In this document: one piece after another, positions 7,394-16,826 of the stretch
Numbering within the stretch: position 1 is the stretch's first letter
Layout of the letters: each line of letters begins with the position of its first letter
Virus record (IMG/VR): IMGVR_UViG_3300008219_000054
Coordinates: 1 to 32,320 of that record
Reading direction: 5' to 3' (one strand)
Length of the DNA stretch: 32,320 nucleotides
Source of the DNA: a virus
Made by a program: the position numbers and the translations under genes
The notes under the pieces: generated by a model
Seen by the model: the letters and a program-made list of their open reading frames with translations, nothing else
What the model was told of the DNA's origin: nothing
The model's database searches: none

Positions 7394-10375
7394 TTAGCCC
7401 TCCACTTGAGTCAAAAAGGTTTTATCTCTGGTCAAAGTAAACACCTGTTTCTCTAAATCCTTGATTTGGAACTGTAAATGCTTCTCCAAATCGTCCTGAT
7501 CCAAGAAGCGCATATCTTGACCGTTATCCGTTATCTGAACATCTATTTTGGCTCCGAACCCTACTTGTAACAGTTTCAAAGCCACCTGATAAATAGGAAA
7601 TATCAGTTTGTAATAACGGCCCTCTGGATCAGCCAAATTAAGCTCCTCGTCATGGAAAATGCGTAACACTTCCCGCAACCGCCGTTCTGAAGTCTGGCTC
7701 AAAGGTTGGTCCGGGGTTTCTTGCCGTTCCCAGCCCACCATATTGATATATTCTCGCGCTAACAAAACCCAACCCAACAACCGATCAGGATGCACAGCTC
7801 GATCCAGTTTTAACAGTCCAATATTCCGTTCTTTACACTTAATCTGGCGCACATCTTCCGTCACATAACCATAATGAATGATGTCGGTTGAGGGCAACTC
7901 AAATGACGGTTCTATCGGTTCGTTTAGACTCCGATGGGCATGTTCATGGATACAGCCATAAAACTTGAACCCAGCCCCATTACGGTACAACCTGACGGGT
8001 GTGTCGTGCCGCTGGTCAGCGTCAACCATCAAATGAACCTGACGCAAGACATATCCGTCATAAAGTCGGGTCTGTAGATACTTGCCCAACAGATCACCGT
8101 TGCGTAATTCTTCGTCAGTGTCAATCCACAGAATCCAATCGCCGTTGGCCGGATCAACCGACTCGTTCCGCATCCACGAAAAGTTGCCCGGATTCGGCGC
8201 CCAATCCGGAGCGGCTGGCCATTTTTCTGGTAACTCTATGATCTTAGCCCCATACTGTTTAGCGATCTCCACCGTCTTATCGGTCGATTGATTGTGGGCC
8301 AAAATAATCTCGTCAGCTACATCTTTGACTGAACCCAAACAACGCCCTATATCCTGTTCGTTGTTCTGGGCGATCATACAAACACTGATCTTCTGGTATG
8401 GTCGAGTCAACTTGGCTTTCTTATCGAAATCTATCTCACCGTATTGACCGCCTTTTTGGTGCCGGAAAACGTAATGGCCCTTATTCAAACCTCGGCAACC
8501 GGTAGAGTTATTGGTGCAGATATATCGGGCTTCAAAACCGTCTTTTTGGCTAAAGACTTCTTCCACCGTGTTGTATTCCCAATGAATCCGATGCGTCCGT
8601 TGATTCAGTTCTCTGTCATTGGTAGCCATCTCCACGAATGGGCCGTTAGGTACTGTCCAGACCAGCCAGCCATCATCGGATAACAGGTCTTCCAAAGCCA
8701 AAACCAGTTCCATCGGTTCAACATAGTGTTCCAATAATTCGCCACAAAAGATCAGGTCATATTTCTGGCCTTGAAGCGAGAACAGGACATCGCCCTCCAC
8801 CTTAATCTCCTGCAAGGTGGATGCTTCCATCAAATCAGCTTGGTACAAATGCGGTTCACGTTGTCCCCATTGCTGATCAGATATAAACTGGTTCCCCTTC
8901 TCCACCACACCTGGGCTGAAATCTATACCCAAAACTTGGGCCGAGGGGAACATCCGTTGCAAGGCACTGGCAAAGATGCCACCTCCACAACCATAATCCA
9001 GAATGTTAGCTGGCTCCATCTGGCTGTTCTTGGGGTCGATCAATTGCAAGACAGTTTCCAGTCGACCATGAAACCCAGCCTCAACTACCTTGCCTTCCAA
9101 GGAAGGTTCCATCATGCCGGCTTCATACTGTTCTTCCGAATGCGTTTGTTCCAGACAGGAATCCAAGCGGTCTTGCTGTTCCTGGCTGACGCCTTCTTCC
9201 TCCCGAATATGGTAAGCGGTCACGAAATCGTCGTGATGAAGAAGGTTATCAAATATTTGCGGTAGATGATCTTGGAACCGGTCCTCAAAAAACTGGTCGA
9301 AATTCTGTTCCCATTCCTCAGCGATAGTGCTGTACTGATAATTGTCTTCCACCCATTGACGGCCGCTATCCTGAGCCTCTTTATATCGACCTGGATCGTC
9401 CAGCAAATCGAAGGTTTGGGCTATAAATTCGCGGCGGTATCCATCACTATAAGCATCACCCTCAATCAAAGCACCAGCAAACGGCCACAAAGTTTCTATC
9501 AACCCTCCTCGACTACTGGCTATCATTGGGGTTCGACAGGCTTGGGCTTCCAAAGCAGCGATACAAGAGGTCTCATCGAAAGTCGGCACACCCGGATACA
9601 ACATCAAAGCTGATCTGGAGATATGTTCATATAATTGGGTTTTGTTCAAATTACCCAAATATTCAACCCCTTCGGTATGAGCTACCATGCGATCAGCTTG
9701 CTCACAAATCCGCTTCACGTCCGGGTTATTTTCATACATTGAATAGTAGCGACAAACCTTCAATTCCAGGTCAGGCCGTAACTCCCGCATCTGAGGAAAG
9801 ATCTGCAATAATGGGAACAACCCTCGTTCTGGCCGGCTAATATAGATCATCTGGTTGGGATCTTTTTCAGCCACCAAACTGTCATCGACCGTATCCAAAT
9901 CAATGCCGTTCTTAGTCACAAACGCTAGCTTCTCGATACCACTAGGTAAGATAGATTCGTAATTTTTCCGTTGCCAATCACTTACATAAAGGATCTGATC
10001 TGTTTGCCATAAACTGCCGGCATATTCAGCCTTGATACTAGCTTCCAACACGTCCTCAACCCACAAACCACGATACTTGGCCCGGACATTATTGGCCATC
10101 ACTGGATAGTAGCGTTGGGAGATGAATATATCCCATTCGATACTGTGACACATATCAGGGAAATACTGGCTATCAGCCCATTTGACCCCGTTATATCGTC
10201 CTTGATGATCTTCGTTTTGAAATTGAGTGAAGACCGTGACCTGATGTCCTCGTCGGGCTAAAGCATTGGCCATATAAACCAAAGCTGTTTCACTGCCGCC
10301 TAAAGACTTCTCCAATTTAATAGTCTCAGCCGAAAAGGGGACTGATTGGCAATAGAAGGCGATATTGTATTTCAT
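7394..10375 (-). CDS. Three-domain fusion: GT4 glycosyltransferase, SAM methyltransferase, GT2 glycosyltransferase
   Basis: 993 residues. Domain 1 (about 1-385) is a GT-B glycosyltransferase: the Gly-rich LGGSETALVYMANALARRG at the N-terminus and the acceptor/nucleotide motif E268-x7-E276 (DETSCIAALEAQA) are characteristic of GT4. Domain 2 (about 410-640) is a class I methyltransferase with motif I DYGCGGG at 460-466 and a downstream GELLEHY. Domain 3 (about 660-900) is a GT-A enzyme: ISVCMIAQNNE at 663-673, NQSTDKTVEIA at 695-705 and the metal-binding DTD at 752-754. The last 40 residues form a coiled coil. It sits between the capsid and connector genes, so glycosylation of a virion protein is the most likely job. 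DNA glycosylation is an alternative. All three active-site motifs look intact. Confidence 0.88.
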   Translation of the reverse strand: MKYNIAFYCQSVPFSAETIKLEKSLGGSETALVYMANALARRGHQVTVFTQFQNEDHQGRYNGVKWADSQYFPDMCHSIEWDIFISQRYYPVMANNVRAKYRGLWVEDVLEASIKAEYAGSLWQTDQILYVSDWQRKNYESILPSGIEKLAFVTKNGIDLDTVDDSLVAEKDPNQMIYISRPERGLFPLLQIFPQMRELRPDLELKVCRYYSMYENNPDVKRICEQADRMVAHTEGVEYLGNLNKTQLYEHISRSALMLYPGVPTFDETSCIAALEAQACRTPMIASSRGGLIETLWPFAGALIEGDAYSDGYRREFIAQTFDLLDDPGRYKEAQDSGRQWVEDNYQYSTIAEEWEQNFDQFFEDRFQDHLPQIFDNLLHHDDFVTAYHIREEEGVSQEQQDRLDSCLEQTHSEEQYEAGMMEPSLEGKVVEAGFHGRLETVLQLIDPKNSQMEPANILDYGCGGGIFASALQRMFPSAQVLGIDFSPGVVEKGNQFISDQQWGQREPHLYQADLMEASTLQEIKVEGDVLFSLQGQKYDLIFCGELLEHYVEPMELVLALEDLLSDDGWLVWTVPNGPFVEMATNDRELNQRTHRIHWEYNTVEEVFSQKDGFEARYICTNNSTGCRGLNKGHYVFRHQKGGQYGEIDFDKKAKLTRPYQKISVCMIAQNNEQDIGRCLGSVKDVADEIILAHNQSTDKTVEIAKQYGAKIIELPEKWPAAPDWAPNPGNFSWMRNESVDPANGDWILWIDTDEELRNGDLLGKYLQTRLYDGYVLRQVHLMVDADQRHDTPVRLYRNGAGFKFYGCIHEHAHRSLNEPIEPSFELPSTDIIHYGYVTEDVRQIKCKERNIGLLKLDRAVHPDRLLGWVLLAREYINMVGWERQETPDQPLSQTSERRLREVLRIFHDEELNLADPEGRYYKLIFPIYQVALKLLQVGFGAKIDVQITDNGQDMRFLDQDDLEKHLQFQIKDLEKQVFTLTRDKTFLTQVEG

Positions 10376-10617
10376 TCTGTATCCGCCCTCCGCTTTTGCT
10401 CCTTAAGTTTACGGTCCAAGACCAGTATTGCCTCATCAAGTTTGTGATTCGTTTTTAGCAAGGCGTCATTTTGTTGGCAAAGTTTCTCGTAATCTTTCAA
10501 TAAAACCGGTAATACCCGACGGAATCGGGTTAGGTATTGCGGATTAAATGGTTTCTCGATATTGTGGGTCATAAAAACTTTCAGCACCTCAATATCAGCT
10601 AAGTCAAGCATAGGCAT
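10372..10617 (-). CDS. Small coiled-coil protein next to the capsid gene
   Basis: 81 residues; the C-terminal half is a Leu/Lys/Glu coiled coil (KDYEKLCQQNDALLKTNHKL and on). The ATG at 10617 has GGGAG seven bases upstream, and its stop overlaps the start of the glycosyltransferase gene (ATGA), so the two are translationally coupled. The N-terminus (DIEVLKVFMTHNIEKPFNPQY) is folded-looking but not recognised. Coupling to the glycosyltransferase, which itself ends in a coiled coil, suggests a possible partner; this is speculative. Confidence 0.6.
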   Translation of the reverse strand: MPMLDLADIEVLKVFMTHNIEKPFNPQYLTRFRRVLPVLLKDYEKLCQQNDALLKTNHKLDEAILVLDRKLKEQKRRADTE

Positions 10618-10652
10618 AAGACAACTCCCATGGGCGCGAATTGTGTTAAGGG

Positions 10653-11798
10653 TTAAGCGTCAGTGTCGATGCCTCTGGCATGACCTGATTCGTTCATCAC
10701 CGCTACGGTGTATTCACCGACCACCACGCCTTTGGTAGCATGACCGGTCTTGGCTAGTTGTTCGTGTTGGAAAGAACGGCCCTGCAAAGGAACCACTTCA
10801 ATCCGATCAGAAGCTAGAGCCATAGCCGATTTGTAAGGCATATGTCGTGATGGGGGCAAGATGGCTTGACGGCCAAAACTTGATTCGTAATAGACCACCT
10901 CAGTACGGAAAGTGTCTTCGTCATTGGTGACACGGATACGGGTATCAATTAAACCGTCGATAGCCCGTTTCCATTGAGCATCTGCCACAATTACGTCCAC
11001 ATCATCCCCACCGTTATCCCAGGCCGATTTGACCAAGGTATCGCCCAAGAAGCTGTCATCCAAGGCGGCAGTGGTGGTGTTCTGGTTAGTCGTGATGAAT
11101 CTCCAGATACCTTTCATTGACCGATAGGCTGAAGCTGAACCAAAACTGTTACCCGAAGCCGCGCCCAAGATGACCGCTTTCTCCAGGTCACGCAAGATCT
11201 CTTTGGTTCGAGCTTCTAATTGATAGGCATATTCGTCATCAATCCCGCCTAAGTTATTGACCGCTCGTTGGGTGTCACTAACCTCGATCGGCTTTTGGAA
11301 TTGCTGGACGAAATTGAAGTCCCGGCTTCGATTCTTAGATATATCGCCCGAAACGTCAGCCCCTTCCAAACTGGCATTACTGACCAGTTCCAAAGAACCG
11401 CCAACAGCTAAGGAGGATGGGCCTACACTACCGAATCCTCGGCTAACGGTAATGGAATTGGCACCTGTCACTACTGTGACTTGCATCAATTCTTCGTTGG
11501 CAATCAAGTTGCCGCCAACCATCCGCAGAATATCGCCTACCTGTAGATCGTTACCAGTTCCATTAACCCTGAAAGGGGTATCAGCCGTGGCACTGGCAAT
11601 GGCACTGGAATTGATTAGCGAACCGGGTGAAAGTGAATCTTCGACCCATTCGTGCAAGACATTACTGGCCGGACTAGCCGCATCGCCAATATAATTCAAT
11701 AATGGGGTTTCAAAAGGTGAAATCGTCGACACCAAATTACTGACATCTTCAGCAATTAGCGTATCATTGTCATAAGTTGCTCGACCTGAAAAAGCCAT
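10653..11798 (-). CDS. Major capsid protein, SU10-like (DUF5309) HK97 fold
   Basis: 381 residues. The N-terminus (YDNDTLIAEDVSNLVSTISP, then ETPLLNYIGD and HEWVEDSL) is the signature of the SU10/DUF5309 major capsid family. The middle holds a Ser/Gly/Val-rich insertion (about 65-140), possibly a small beta domain on the capsid surface. The long spine-helix region (DDEYAYQLEARTKEILRDLEKAVI, given here as YQLEARTKEILRDLEKAVI, about 190-210) and the P-domain strands follow. The C-terminus (VVVGEYTVAVMNESGHARG) is typical. Position after the scaffold and before the connectors agrees. Confidence 0.9.
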   Translation of the reverse strand: MAFSGRATYDNDTLIAEDVSNLVSTISPFETPLLNYIGDAASPASNVLHEWVEDSLSPGSLINSSAIASATADTPFRVNGTGNDLQVGDILRMVGGNLIANEELMQVTVVTGANSITVSRGFGSVGPSSLAVGGSLELVSNASLEGADVSGDISKNRSRDFNFVQQFQKPIEVSDTQRAVNNLGGIDDEYAYQLEARTKEILRDLEKAVILGAASGNSFGSASAYRSMKGIWRFITTNQNTTTAALDDSFLGDTLVKSAWDNGGDDVDVIVADAQWKRAIDGLIDTRIRVTNDEDTFRTEVVYYESSFGRQAILPPSRHMPYKSAMALASDRIEVVPLQGRSFQHEQLAKTGHATKGVVVGEYTVAVMNESGHARGIDTDA

Positions 11799-11821
11799 TT
11801 CCTACTCCTTGACGGTCTCCT

Positions 11822-12676
11822 CTATGCTTGAGATTGAGCCGTCTTTAGTTCTCGTTGTTTTTTCAACATAGCTTGTCGATCACCGGACCGCCCCGATTTC
11901 CTGGCTTGGGCCGTTAGATCTTCAAGCTCCTTTTCTAAGGATTGAACCGTATTCAGATTGGAGCCACCGCTGGCGCCTGAGCCACCACCCCGAAAATTGG
12001 CTGGCTGGAAACTTGGATGCCGGCTAACAAAGCCAACAACTGCGTCGTCCAGGCTCATATAATCGCCACTAGAATTGAAGGGTCGATTGCCGTCACTGTC
12101 AACCACCTGAATCTCAAAGCTACCATTGCCATCGTTGCTGTTAGCTTGAATAGCATAATAACTATCGGAATCGGGTAGGACCGGCACACCAGATTTCATC
12201 ATCTGTTTGGCAATATGCACCATTTCAGGGATCACACCACCTTCAACTCTGGATAAAGCCGAACTCAATTGAGACTCGATAAAATTGGATTCCCGTTCAT
12301 TTTGCAACTGGTTGACCGCTTGATCCTTATCAGCCAGAGCTTTTTGAATTTGGGTGTCCTTTTCTTCGATTACCCTTTTATATTCGCCCTGTTCTTCCAA
12401 CTTGCGTTGATCTTCCAAGGCTTGTTGTTCGACCGTTTCTCGTTGCCTCAATCTGAATTGTTCCAACTCACTCCGTTCGTCTTTACCCAACTTAGATTCA
12501 GTTTGCCGTTTGGCTTGGCTCAAGATCTTAGGAATAATTTGGTTATCAATCCAATGTTGTTGCTGATCATTAAATACCGGCTTAGTATCCGGCGCCGTGT
12601 TTTGCGACCCGTCGGTCGGGCTTGAGACTTCCGCTGAAGTGGTTTCTTCGGTGGTTGTTTCTATATTTTCAGCCAT
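11822..12676 (-). CDS. Capsid scaffolding protein
   Basis: 284 residues, highly charged and Gln-rich. A disordered Thr/Ser/Glu-rich N-terminus (1-35) is followed by a long coiled coil (about 60-135; EQFRLRQRETVEQQALEDQR). A small folded part (about 140-215) and a Gly-rich linker (FRGGGSGASGGSN) precede a basic C-terminal helix (QARKSGRSGDRQAMLKKQRE). Scaffolds use such a C-terminal basic helix to hold the capsid protein. It lies directly upstream of the capsid gene, and the order portal, head protein, scaffold and capsid is standard. No protease domain is visible. Confidence 0.82.
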   Translation of the reverse strand: MAENIETTTEETTSAEVSSPTDGSQNTAPDTKPVFNDQQQHWIDNQIIPKILSQAKRQTESKLGKDERSELEQFRLRQRETVEQQALEDQRKLEEQGEYKRVIEEKDTQIQKALADKDQAVNQLQNERESNFIESQLSSALSRVEGGVIPEMVHIAKQMMKSGVPVLPDSDSYYAIQANSNDGNGSFEIQVVDSDGNRPFNSSGDYMSLDDAVVGFVSRHPSFQPANFRGGGSGASGGSNLNTVQSLEKELEDLTAQARKSGRSGDRQAMLKKQRELKTAQSQA

Positions 12677-12745
12677 TTGATCCTCCGTTTTTGATCCGTC
12701 GATCTCCGTTTATTAAGGCCCGTCGGCCATGTTCGATAACACTTG

Positions 12746-13741
12746 TCATGCTACAACCTGCTCAATCAATCCTGTAAAAAGAGCATATTGGTTACTGATA
12801 AATCTTTCGCTACCTTTGGCATTGTTGACTGTAAAGGTGAAAGGCGATTTTTTGATAGTGATTTGCGGTTTCGGCGTTTGCCATTGGTCCGGTGATCTCA
12901 GCTTGTCCATGGTGTAACAAATACAATTCGGATGGGGTTTGGGCGGTAACTGGCCAGGCGGGTAAACGCCTTTCCCCATTTGATACAAATCCTGATCGGC
13001 TAATAGGTCGCAAACATCCCATTTAGGGTGTCGGTTACTCAGCCTCCATTGCATACCTTGTACCACAGGGCTTGTAATGGCCGTTAGACGCCGACTTTCG
13101 TGGTAAGCAGTGTTTATCTCCGTCCGAGCCAAACGCATCGTCTTGTAACGAATACTGTGGCCCATACCTATCGAGCCGCCAAGGACAAACTTTTCCAGGT
13201 TTCTAGCCAGACTGATAGCACTTTGACCTCTGACGATAGCTGCCATAACTTGGTTCTCAATCAAGGCTGTTTGGTTGTTAGCCCATATATTGGGGCTGAT
13301 TTTCAATCCTTCGACATCCACCCGGTTAGCATAATCGGCCATTACCGTTTGTGGAATACCTGCAAAGTTGCTCAGGTCGATCTCTTGATCTTCTTCACTG
13401 AGCAATTCTTCCGTAAGCCCTTCCATCAAAGCCGTTGTTTCTTCGGTTACCGACTCAACCGATTCAGAAATTCCCCCGCTGATTCCGGTCCCCAATTGGA
13501 TCATCAAATCTTGGATGGCTTCACGCTTGGCTATAAACAACCGCCGTACCACTTTTTGACCTTCTGTCAAATCTTCCTCATCTATCAACTGCCCGTCACT
13601 TGTCATCTGAGCTATCAGGGCCGTCAACTGCGAGGAGGCCATTTCTAAGGCCATTAACTGCCGTTCTTCAGCCGCTTGGCTGGCTTTGAAGGGTATAGCC
13701 CTCGATTTAAAAATAGACTGCTGATAAGCCGATATGCTCAT
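12746..13741 (-). CDS. Mu gpF / SPP1 gp7-like head morphogenesis protein
   Basis: 331 residues. The C-terminal part carries the family hallmark: RTEINTAYHESRR (about 206-218), QWRLSNRHPKWDVCD (231-245) and PPKPHPNCICY (266-276). The Cys-Asp and HPNC-x-C pair resembles a metal-binding or disulfide-capable site. The N-terminal half is a helical, acidic stalk. These minor head proteins bind the portal and enter the procapsid with it; some affect DNA ejection. Its start overlaps the portal stop (ATGA). It ends in a short tail after a basic block (ITIKKSPFTFTVNNAKG). Confidence 0.9.
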   Translation of the reverse strand: MSISAYQQSIFKSRAIPFKASQAAEERQLMALEMASSQLTALIAQMTSDGQLIDEEDLTEGQKVVRRLFIAKREAIQDLMIQLGTGISGGISESVESVTEETTALMEGLTEELLSEEDQEIDLSNFAGIPQTVMADYANRVDVEGLKISPNIWANNQTALIENQVMAAIVRGQSAISLARNLEKFVLGGSIGMGHSIRYKTMRLARTEINTAYHESRRLTAITSPVVQGMQWRLSNRHPKWDVCDLLADQDLYQMGKGVYPPGQLPPKPHPNCICYTMDKLRSPDQWQTPKPQITIKKSPFTFTVNNAKGSERFISNQYALFTGLIEQVVA

Positions 13742-15174
13742 TCTGTTTCTGGTTGCCCGTTACCGCCAAACTCGGCCGATTCGGCCATGAAAGCTAAGGC
13801 CTGTGCATCGTTCGTGGCACTCCCTTCCAGTTCTTCAGCGATAGTTTCGGCTAGATCTTGTTCCAATTTGGGTTCTAGCCTTCGAGCTATCCGATGCAGA
13901 TGCTCGCTAGTAAAGGTGGGCGATTTGTCACCAAAGACTTCACGCACCAATTTGCTATTGGCTAGAGCTTGACTGATTGACTCGATCTCGAAGGTGTCTG
14001 GATAGTCGATATGCCCTAACTCTAAATCCTGCCCGGTCCAACTGTGGTATACGCCCATAATCTGAGATTCAGCCATCTCCAGGTTGCGACTGAACCGACT
14101 CAAAACATGATTCAGTTGATGAAAATCGTATTGTTTAGCTACCCCTGATTGTTCGGCTAAAGCCCGATGATCCAGATGAGCTGCACGCAAGATTTGTTGG
14201 ATCAGGAACTCACTGGAAAAGTTCTGCATGAACTCAGCTGGGTCGGTGGGTGGGCTAACGTAAGCGGGAGGTTGACCGCCTTCGGGATATTGGAAGACGT
14301 TGCTGGCTGAAATGATGGTTTCTTCTTCCTGATCATTAGCCGCCATCGGGTTATCACTAGCGGCCAAGAATGGAAAGGCCTGTTTAGCCACGAATTCGTC
14401 AATGTAACTGCTAATATTAGTCAAAAGGCGGTTAATGGGGGCAATATCGACCAATTGGCTTAACCCGATCATCGGATATTGAGGATGCCGTTGGAAATAG
14501 GCCAAGACAAAAGGCACTCGTTGTAATCCGTGCGTATCCTTGACGATTAGTTCACCTTGATCGTCATGTAAAAACCATTCGTCACGGGTGAAGGTGCGGA
14601 ATACAATTTCTTCTTCTGTCTCGGCGAACGGGTCATTATTGGCCGTCACCTTTTCCCGTAACCGCACCCATAACAATTGACCAAACTTGTCCAGTGACCA
14701 ATTGACTATATCTACCGGCTGATAAATGCAAAGATAGGGCCGAATGCCGGCTTCTTGTTGGTCACGTAAGGTCAGGATCGAATCGTCACGGGGCGGGGAG
14801 TCGATTAAAATGCCACAAAAGCCATAAACTTGCGTGTAGGTGGCGACTTGTTGCATAAAATCGTCAATGGTATTGCCGCGTAAATCCACGTCACGACTGA
14901 AATCGAGGTAGTATTGATCCTCCTCGAAATCCCGCATGACATGGGTTTCCACGCCGAAAATGAAAGAGGTGTAGAGATCGATGACTGAACGGCAGTAATT
15001 GGTATAGACGGCCCGTTTCAAGCGTAGGCTGAAATCCTGTTCGCTTTCCCGCAGATGCTGAAATATGTTGCTATCAGTGACATAAGACCGACCGCCAACA
15101 TAAGATTGGATGTAAAACTGCCAATCGGCTTGGAAATTGGTGTAGTCTGAATGAAAGTCAGTAATAAACTCCAT
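13738..15174 (-). CDS. Portal protein
   Basis: 478 residues, the usual portal length. The N-terminus (SYVGGRSYV, then LRLKRAVYTNYCRSVIDLYTS, given here as RLKRAVYTNYCRSVIDLYTS) and the block RPYLCIYQPVDIVNW near residue 148 resemble the DUF4055-like portal group. The stem and crown region includes LLTNISSYIDEFVAKQAFPF (about 258-277), which can form the long tunnel helix. The Glu-rich end is disordered. The portal is the dodecameric ring through which DNA enters and leaves. It lies downstream of the large terminase and is coupled to the Mu F-like gene. Confidence 0.88.
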   Translation of the reverse strand: MEFITDFHSDYTNFQADWQFYIQSYVGGRSYVTDSNIFQHLRESEQDFSLRLKRAVYTNYCRSVIDLYTSFIFGVETHVMRDFEEDQYYLDFSRDVDLRGNTIDDFMQQVATYTQVYGFCGILIDSPPRDDSILTLRDQQEAGIRPYLCIYQPVDIVNWSLDKFGQLLWVRLREKVTANNDPFAETEEEIVFRTFTRDEWFLHDDQGELIVKDTHGLQRVPFVLAYFQRHPQYPMIGLSQLVDIAPINRLLTNISSYIDEFVAKQAFPFLAASDNPMAANDQEEETIISASNVFQYPEGGQPPAYVSPPTDPAEFMQNFSSEFLIQQILRAAHLDHRALAEQSGVAKQYDFHQLNHVLSRFSRNLEMAESQIMGVYHSWTGQDLELGHIDYPDTFEIESISQALANSKLVREVFGDKSPTFTSEHLHRIARRLEPKLEQDLAETIAEELEGSATNDAQALAFMAESAEFGGNGQPETE

Positions 15175-15176
15175 TT

Positions 15177-15476
15177 TTACCCCACTGAAAAGATCTTGTG
15201 TTCGGCCCGTTCACCGTATTTTCGTTGCCGAAGTTCTTCCATTTTTCTGCGTTCAATCAAAATGTAGAGACAATAATCAGGAGCCACCAGCTTGCGACGA
15301 CCCACTTCATATAACTCTTTGTCATAATCTGGCACCCCTTGGATCAGGTCGCGCCATTCCAGATCGGTGTCGCATTGCATTTTGTGGACTGTGCCGTATC
15401 GAGGTGACCAATAACTGAGCAAAACCACCGGTTCCTTCAATTGGTCATAGTGCATCGACCGAGGTATTCTAGCCAT
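15177..15476 (-). CDS. Unknown protein between terminase and portal (99 aa)
   Basis: 99 residues, mixed charge, with a compact central region (VVLLSYWSPRYGTVHKMQCD, YDKELYEVGRRKLVAPDYCLY) and a basic C-terminal helix (ERRKMEELRQRKYGERAEHK). The ATG at 15476 abuts the terminase stop at 15477 and the stop lies two bases before the portal start, so it is firmly part of the packaging operon. No family is recognised. Position suggests an accessory packaging or portal factor. Confidence 0.65.
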   Translation of the reverse strand: MARIPRSMHYDQLKEPVVLLSYWSPRYGTVHKMQCDTDLEWRDLIQGVPDYDKELYEVGRRKLVAPDYCLYILIERRKMEELRQRKYGERAEHKIFSVG

Positions 15477-16826
15477 TTATATTCCCCTGATATGCCGCCA
15501 ATTAGCCTGCGGTTGGTACAGACTCATTACTGCGTATCGCATAGCGTCCATGCCGTGATCGTCTTTTTTGGTCGGTTGGTCTTTAGGAATACCTGCGGTG
15601 ACCGCCCATTCGTATCCACTGATTTCTTCCAAGGTTGATTGAGGTCGAACCCGATTGACAGCGCCAGTGTCATCTTTCAGTTGCCAATCTTGTTCCACCA
15701 AGGCATCTCGATAAAACAATAATTCCCCATTGGCCAGCTTTTCGTACGTCCGTTCGATACCTTGCCGCACCTCCTTTAAGGCCGGCCGGGTTTGGATGCC
15801 GTTCTCGGCCAAGGTCAAACGGTCACTGACATCATGGTCGCTGATTGTGACCCTGATTTCCTCTTGGACTGGTTGGTGTTGGTGAATCATATCAGCGAAA
15901 GCCCGAACCGAAATATTGCTGTGATAAAGTTCCCGATACAAAATCATGCGCCCATCTTGATACACTCGCCACCACTGGCAGACATGAGGGTTGAGACCGC
16001 CGAAATCAATCGAGCGCAGGTTGAAGCTGTTACCCGGTTCGGCTTGGTCAATAATATGTTTATCAGGATCAAAGCAGTCGTAGACCAAACCTGAGAAGGC
16101 TACCCACTCGCCCAAAGCCATGCGGCGATAAAAGTTGCCCGTCATCCGTTTCAATCGGGCAATATATTCTTCACCCAGATACGGATTCTCAAAGCTGTTG
16201 GTGGTGACACAAAAAGCGTTCTCGTTAGAGTTACGAAAAAACTTTTCATACAACCAGTGCATGGGGCTGGCTGGGTTGCAAGCGGCCCACATCCGTTGTT
16301 TGTCAACTACTGGTTGACTCAATCGGGTCTGGATCATGTTCCAATCATCAATCTCCAGTTCGTGAGCCTCATCAACGAAAGCTCCCCCCAGCTCCAAAGA
16401 ACCGATCTTACTGTTCTTATCCATACCCAAGAAAATGATCTCTGAGCCATTATAAAGCGTGGCTTTCAATTCAGATTTACGCCACCGTTTGACGATGCCG
16501 GATTGAGGATCATCTATCGAGGGCCAGCCCAGGACATCGCAAGCGAAGGTGCGAATAGTGGTTTCGTATAAGGTGGCTCGTACCTTGCGAAAGACACCCA
16601 AACGGATGCCAGGGTTGTCGATGGCTTCCTGGTAACATTTCTCCATTAAAGCCCGACTCTTGCCAGCCCGTACCGCGCCAGAATATAGGTTCTCGGCCGC
16701 TTCCGATTGCATGAACTTCTGCTGTTTGGGCAAAGCCATAAAATAGGGTTTATGGACGGTCGGAGCCACCTTTAAGCCCGGAAAACGGATCTGCTTTAAA
16801 TTGACGGCACTGCTGCGAGATCTCAT
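15477..16826 (-). CDS. terL: Terminase large subunit
   Basis: 449 residues with both halves of the DNA packaging motor. ATPase: Walker A GAVRAGKS at 50-57, Walker B GAFVDEAHE with D152 and E153, and coupling motif AACNPASP around 181-188. Nuclease: D274 in SIDFGG, D330/D332 in SDHD and D427 in HGMDAMRYA, the RNase H-like triad. The first 30 residues look like an extension, and Met30 is an alternative start. The ATG at 16826 overlaps the stop of the CmoA-like gene (ATGA), so packaging and DNA modification genes share one transcript. Confidence 0.95.
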   Translation of the reverse strand: MRSRSSAVNLKQIRFPGLKVAPTVHKPYFMALPKQQKFMQSEAAENLYSGAVRAGKSRALMEKCYQEAIDNPGIRLGVFRKVRATLYETTIRTFACDVLGWPSIDDPQSGIVKRWRKSELKATLYNGSEIIFLGMDKNSKIGSLELGGAFVDEAHELEIDDWNMIQTRLSQPVVDKQRMWAACNPASPMHWLYEKFFRNSNENAFCVTTNSFENPYLGEEYIARLKRMTGNFYRRMALGEWVAFSGLVYDCFDPDKHIIDQAEPGNSFNLRSIDFGGLNPHVCQWWRVYQDGRMILYRELYHSNISVRAFADMIHQHQPVQEEIRVTISDHDVSDRLTLAENGIQTRPALKEVRQGIERTYEKLANGELLFYRDALVEQDWQLKDDTGAVNRVRPQSTLEEISGYEWAVTAGIPKDQPTKKDDHGMDAMRYAVMSLYQPQANWRHIRGI

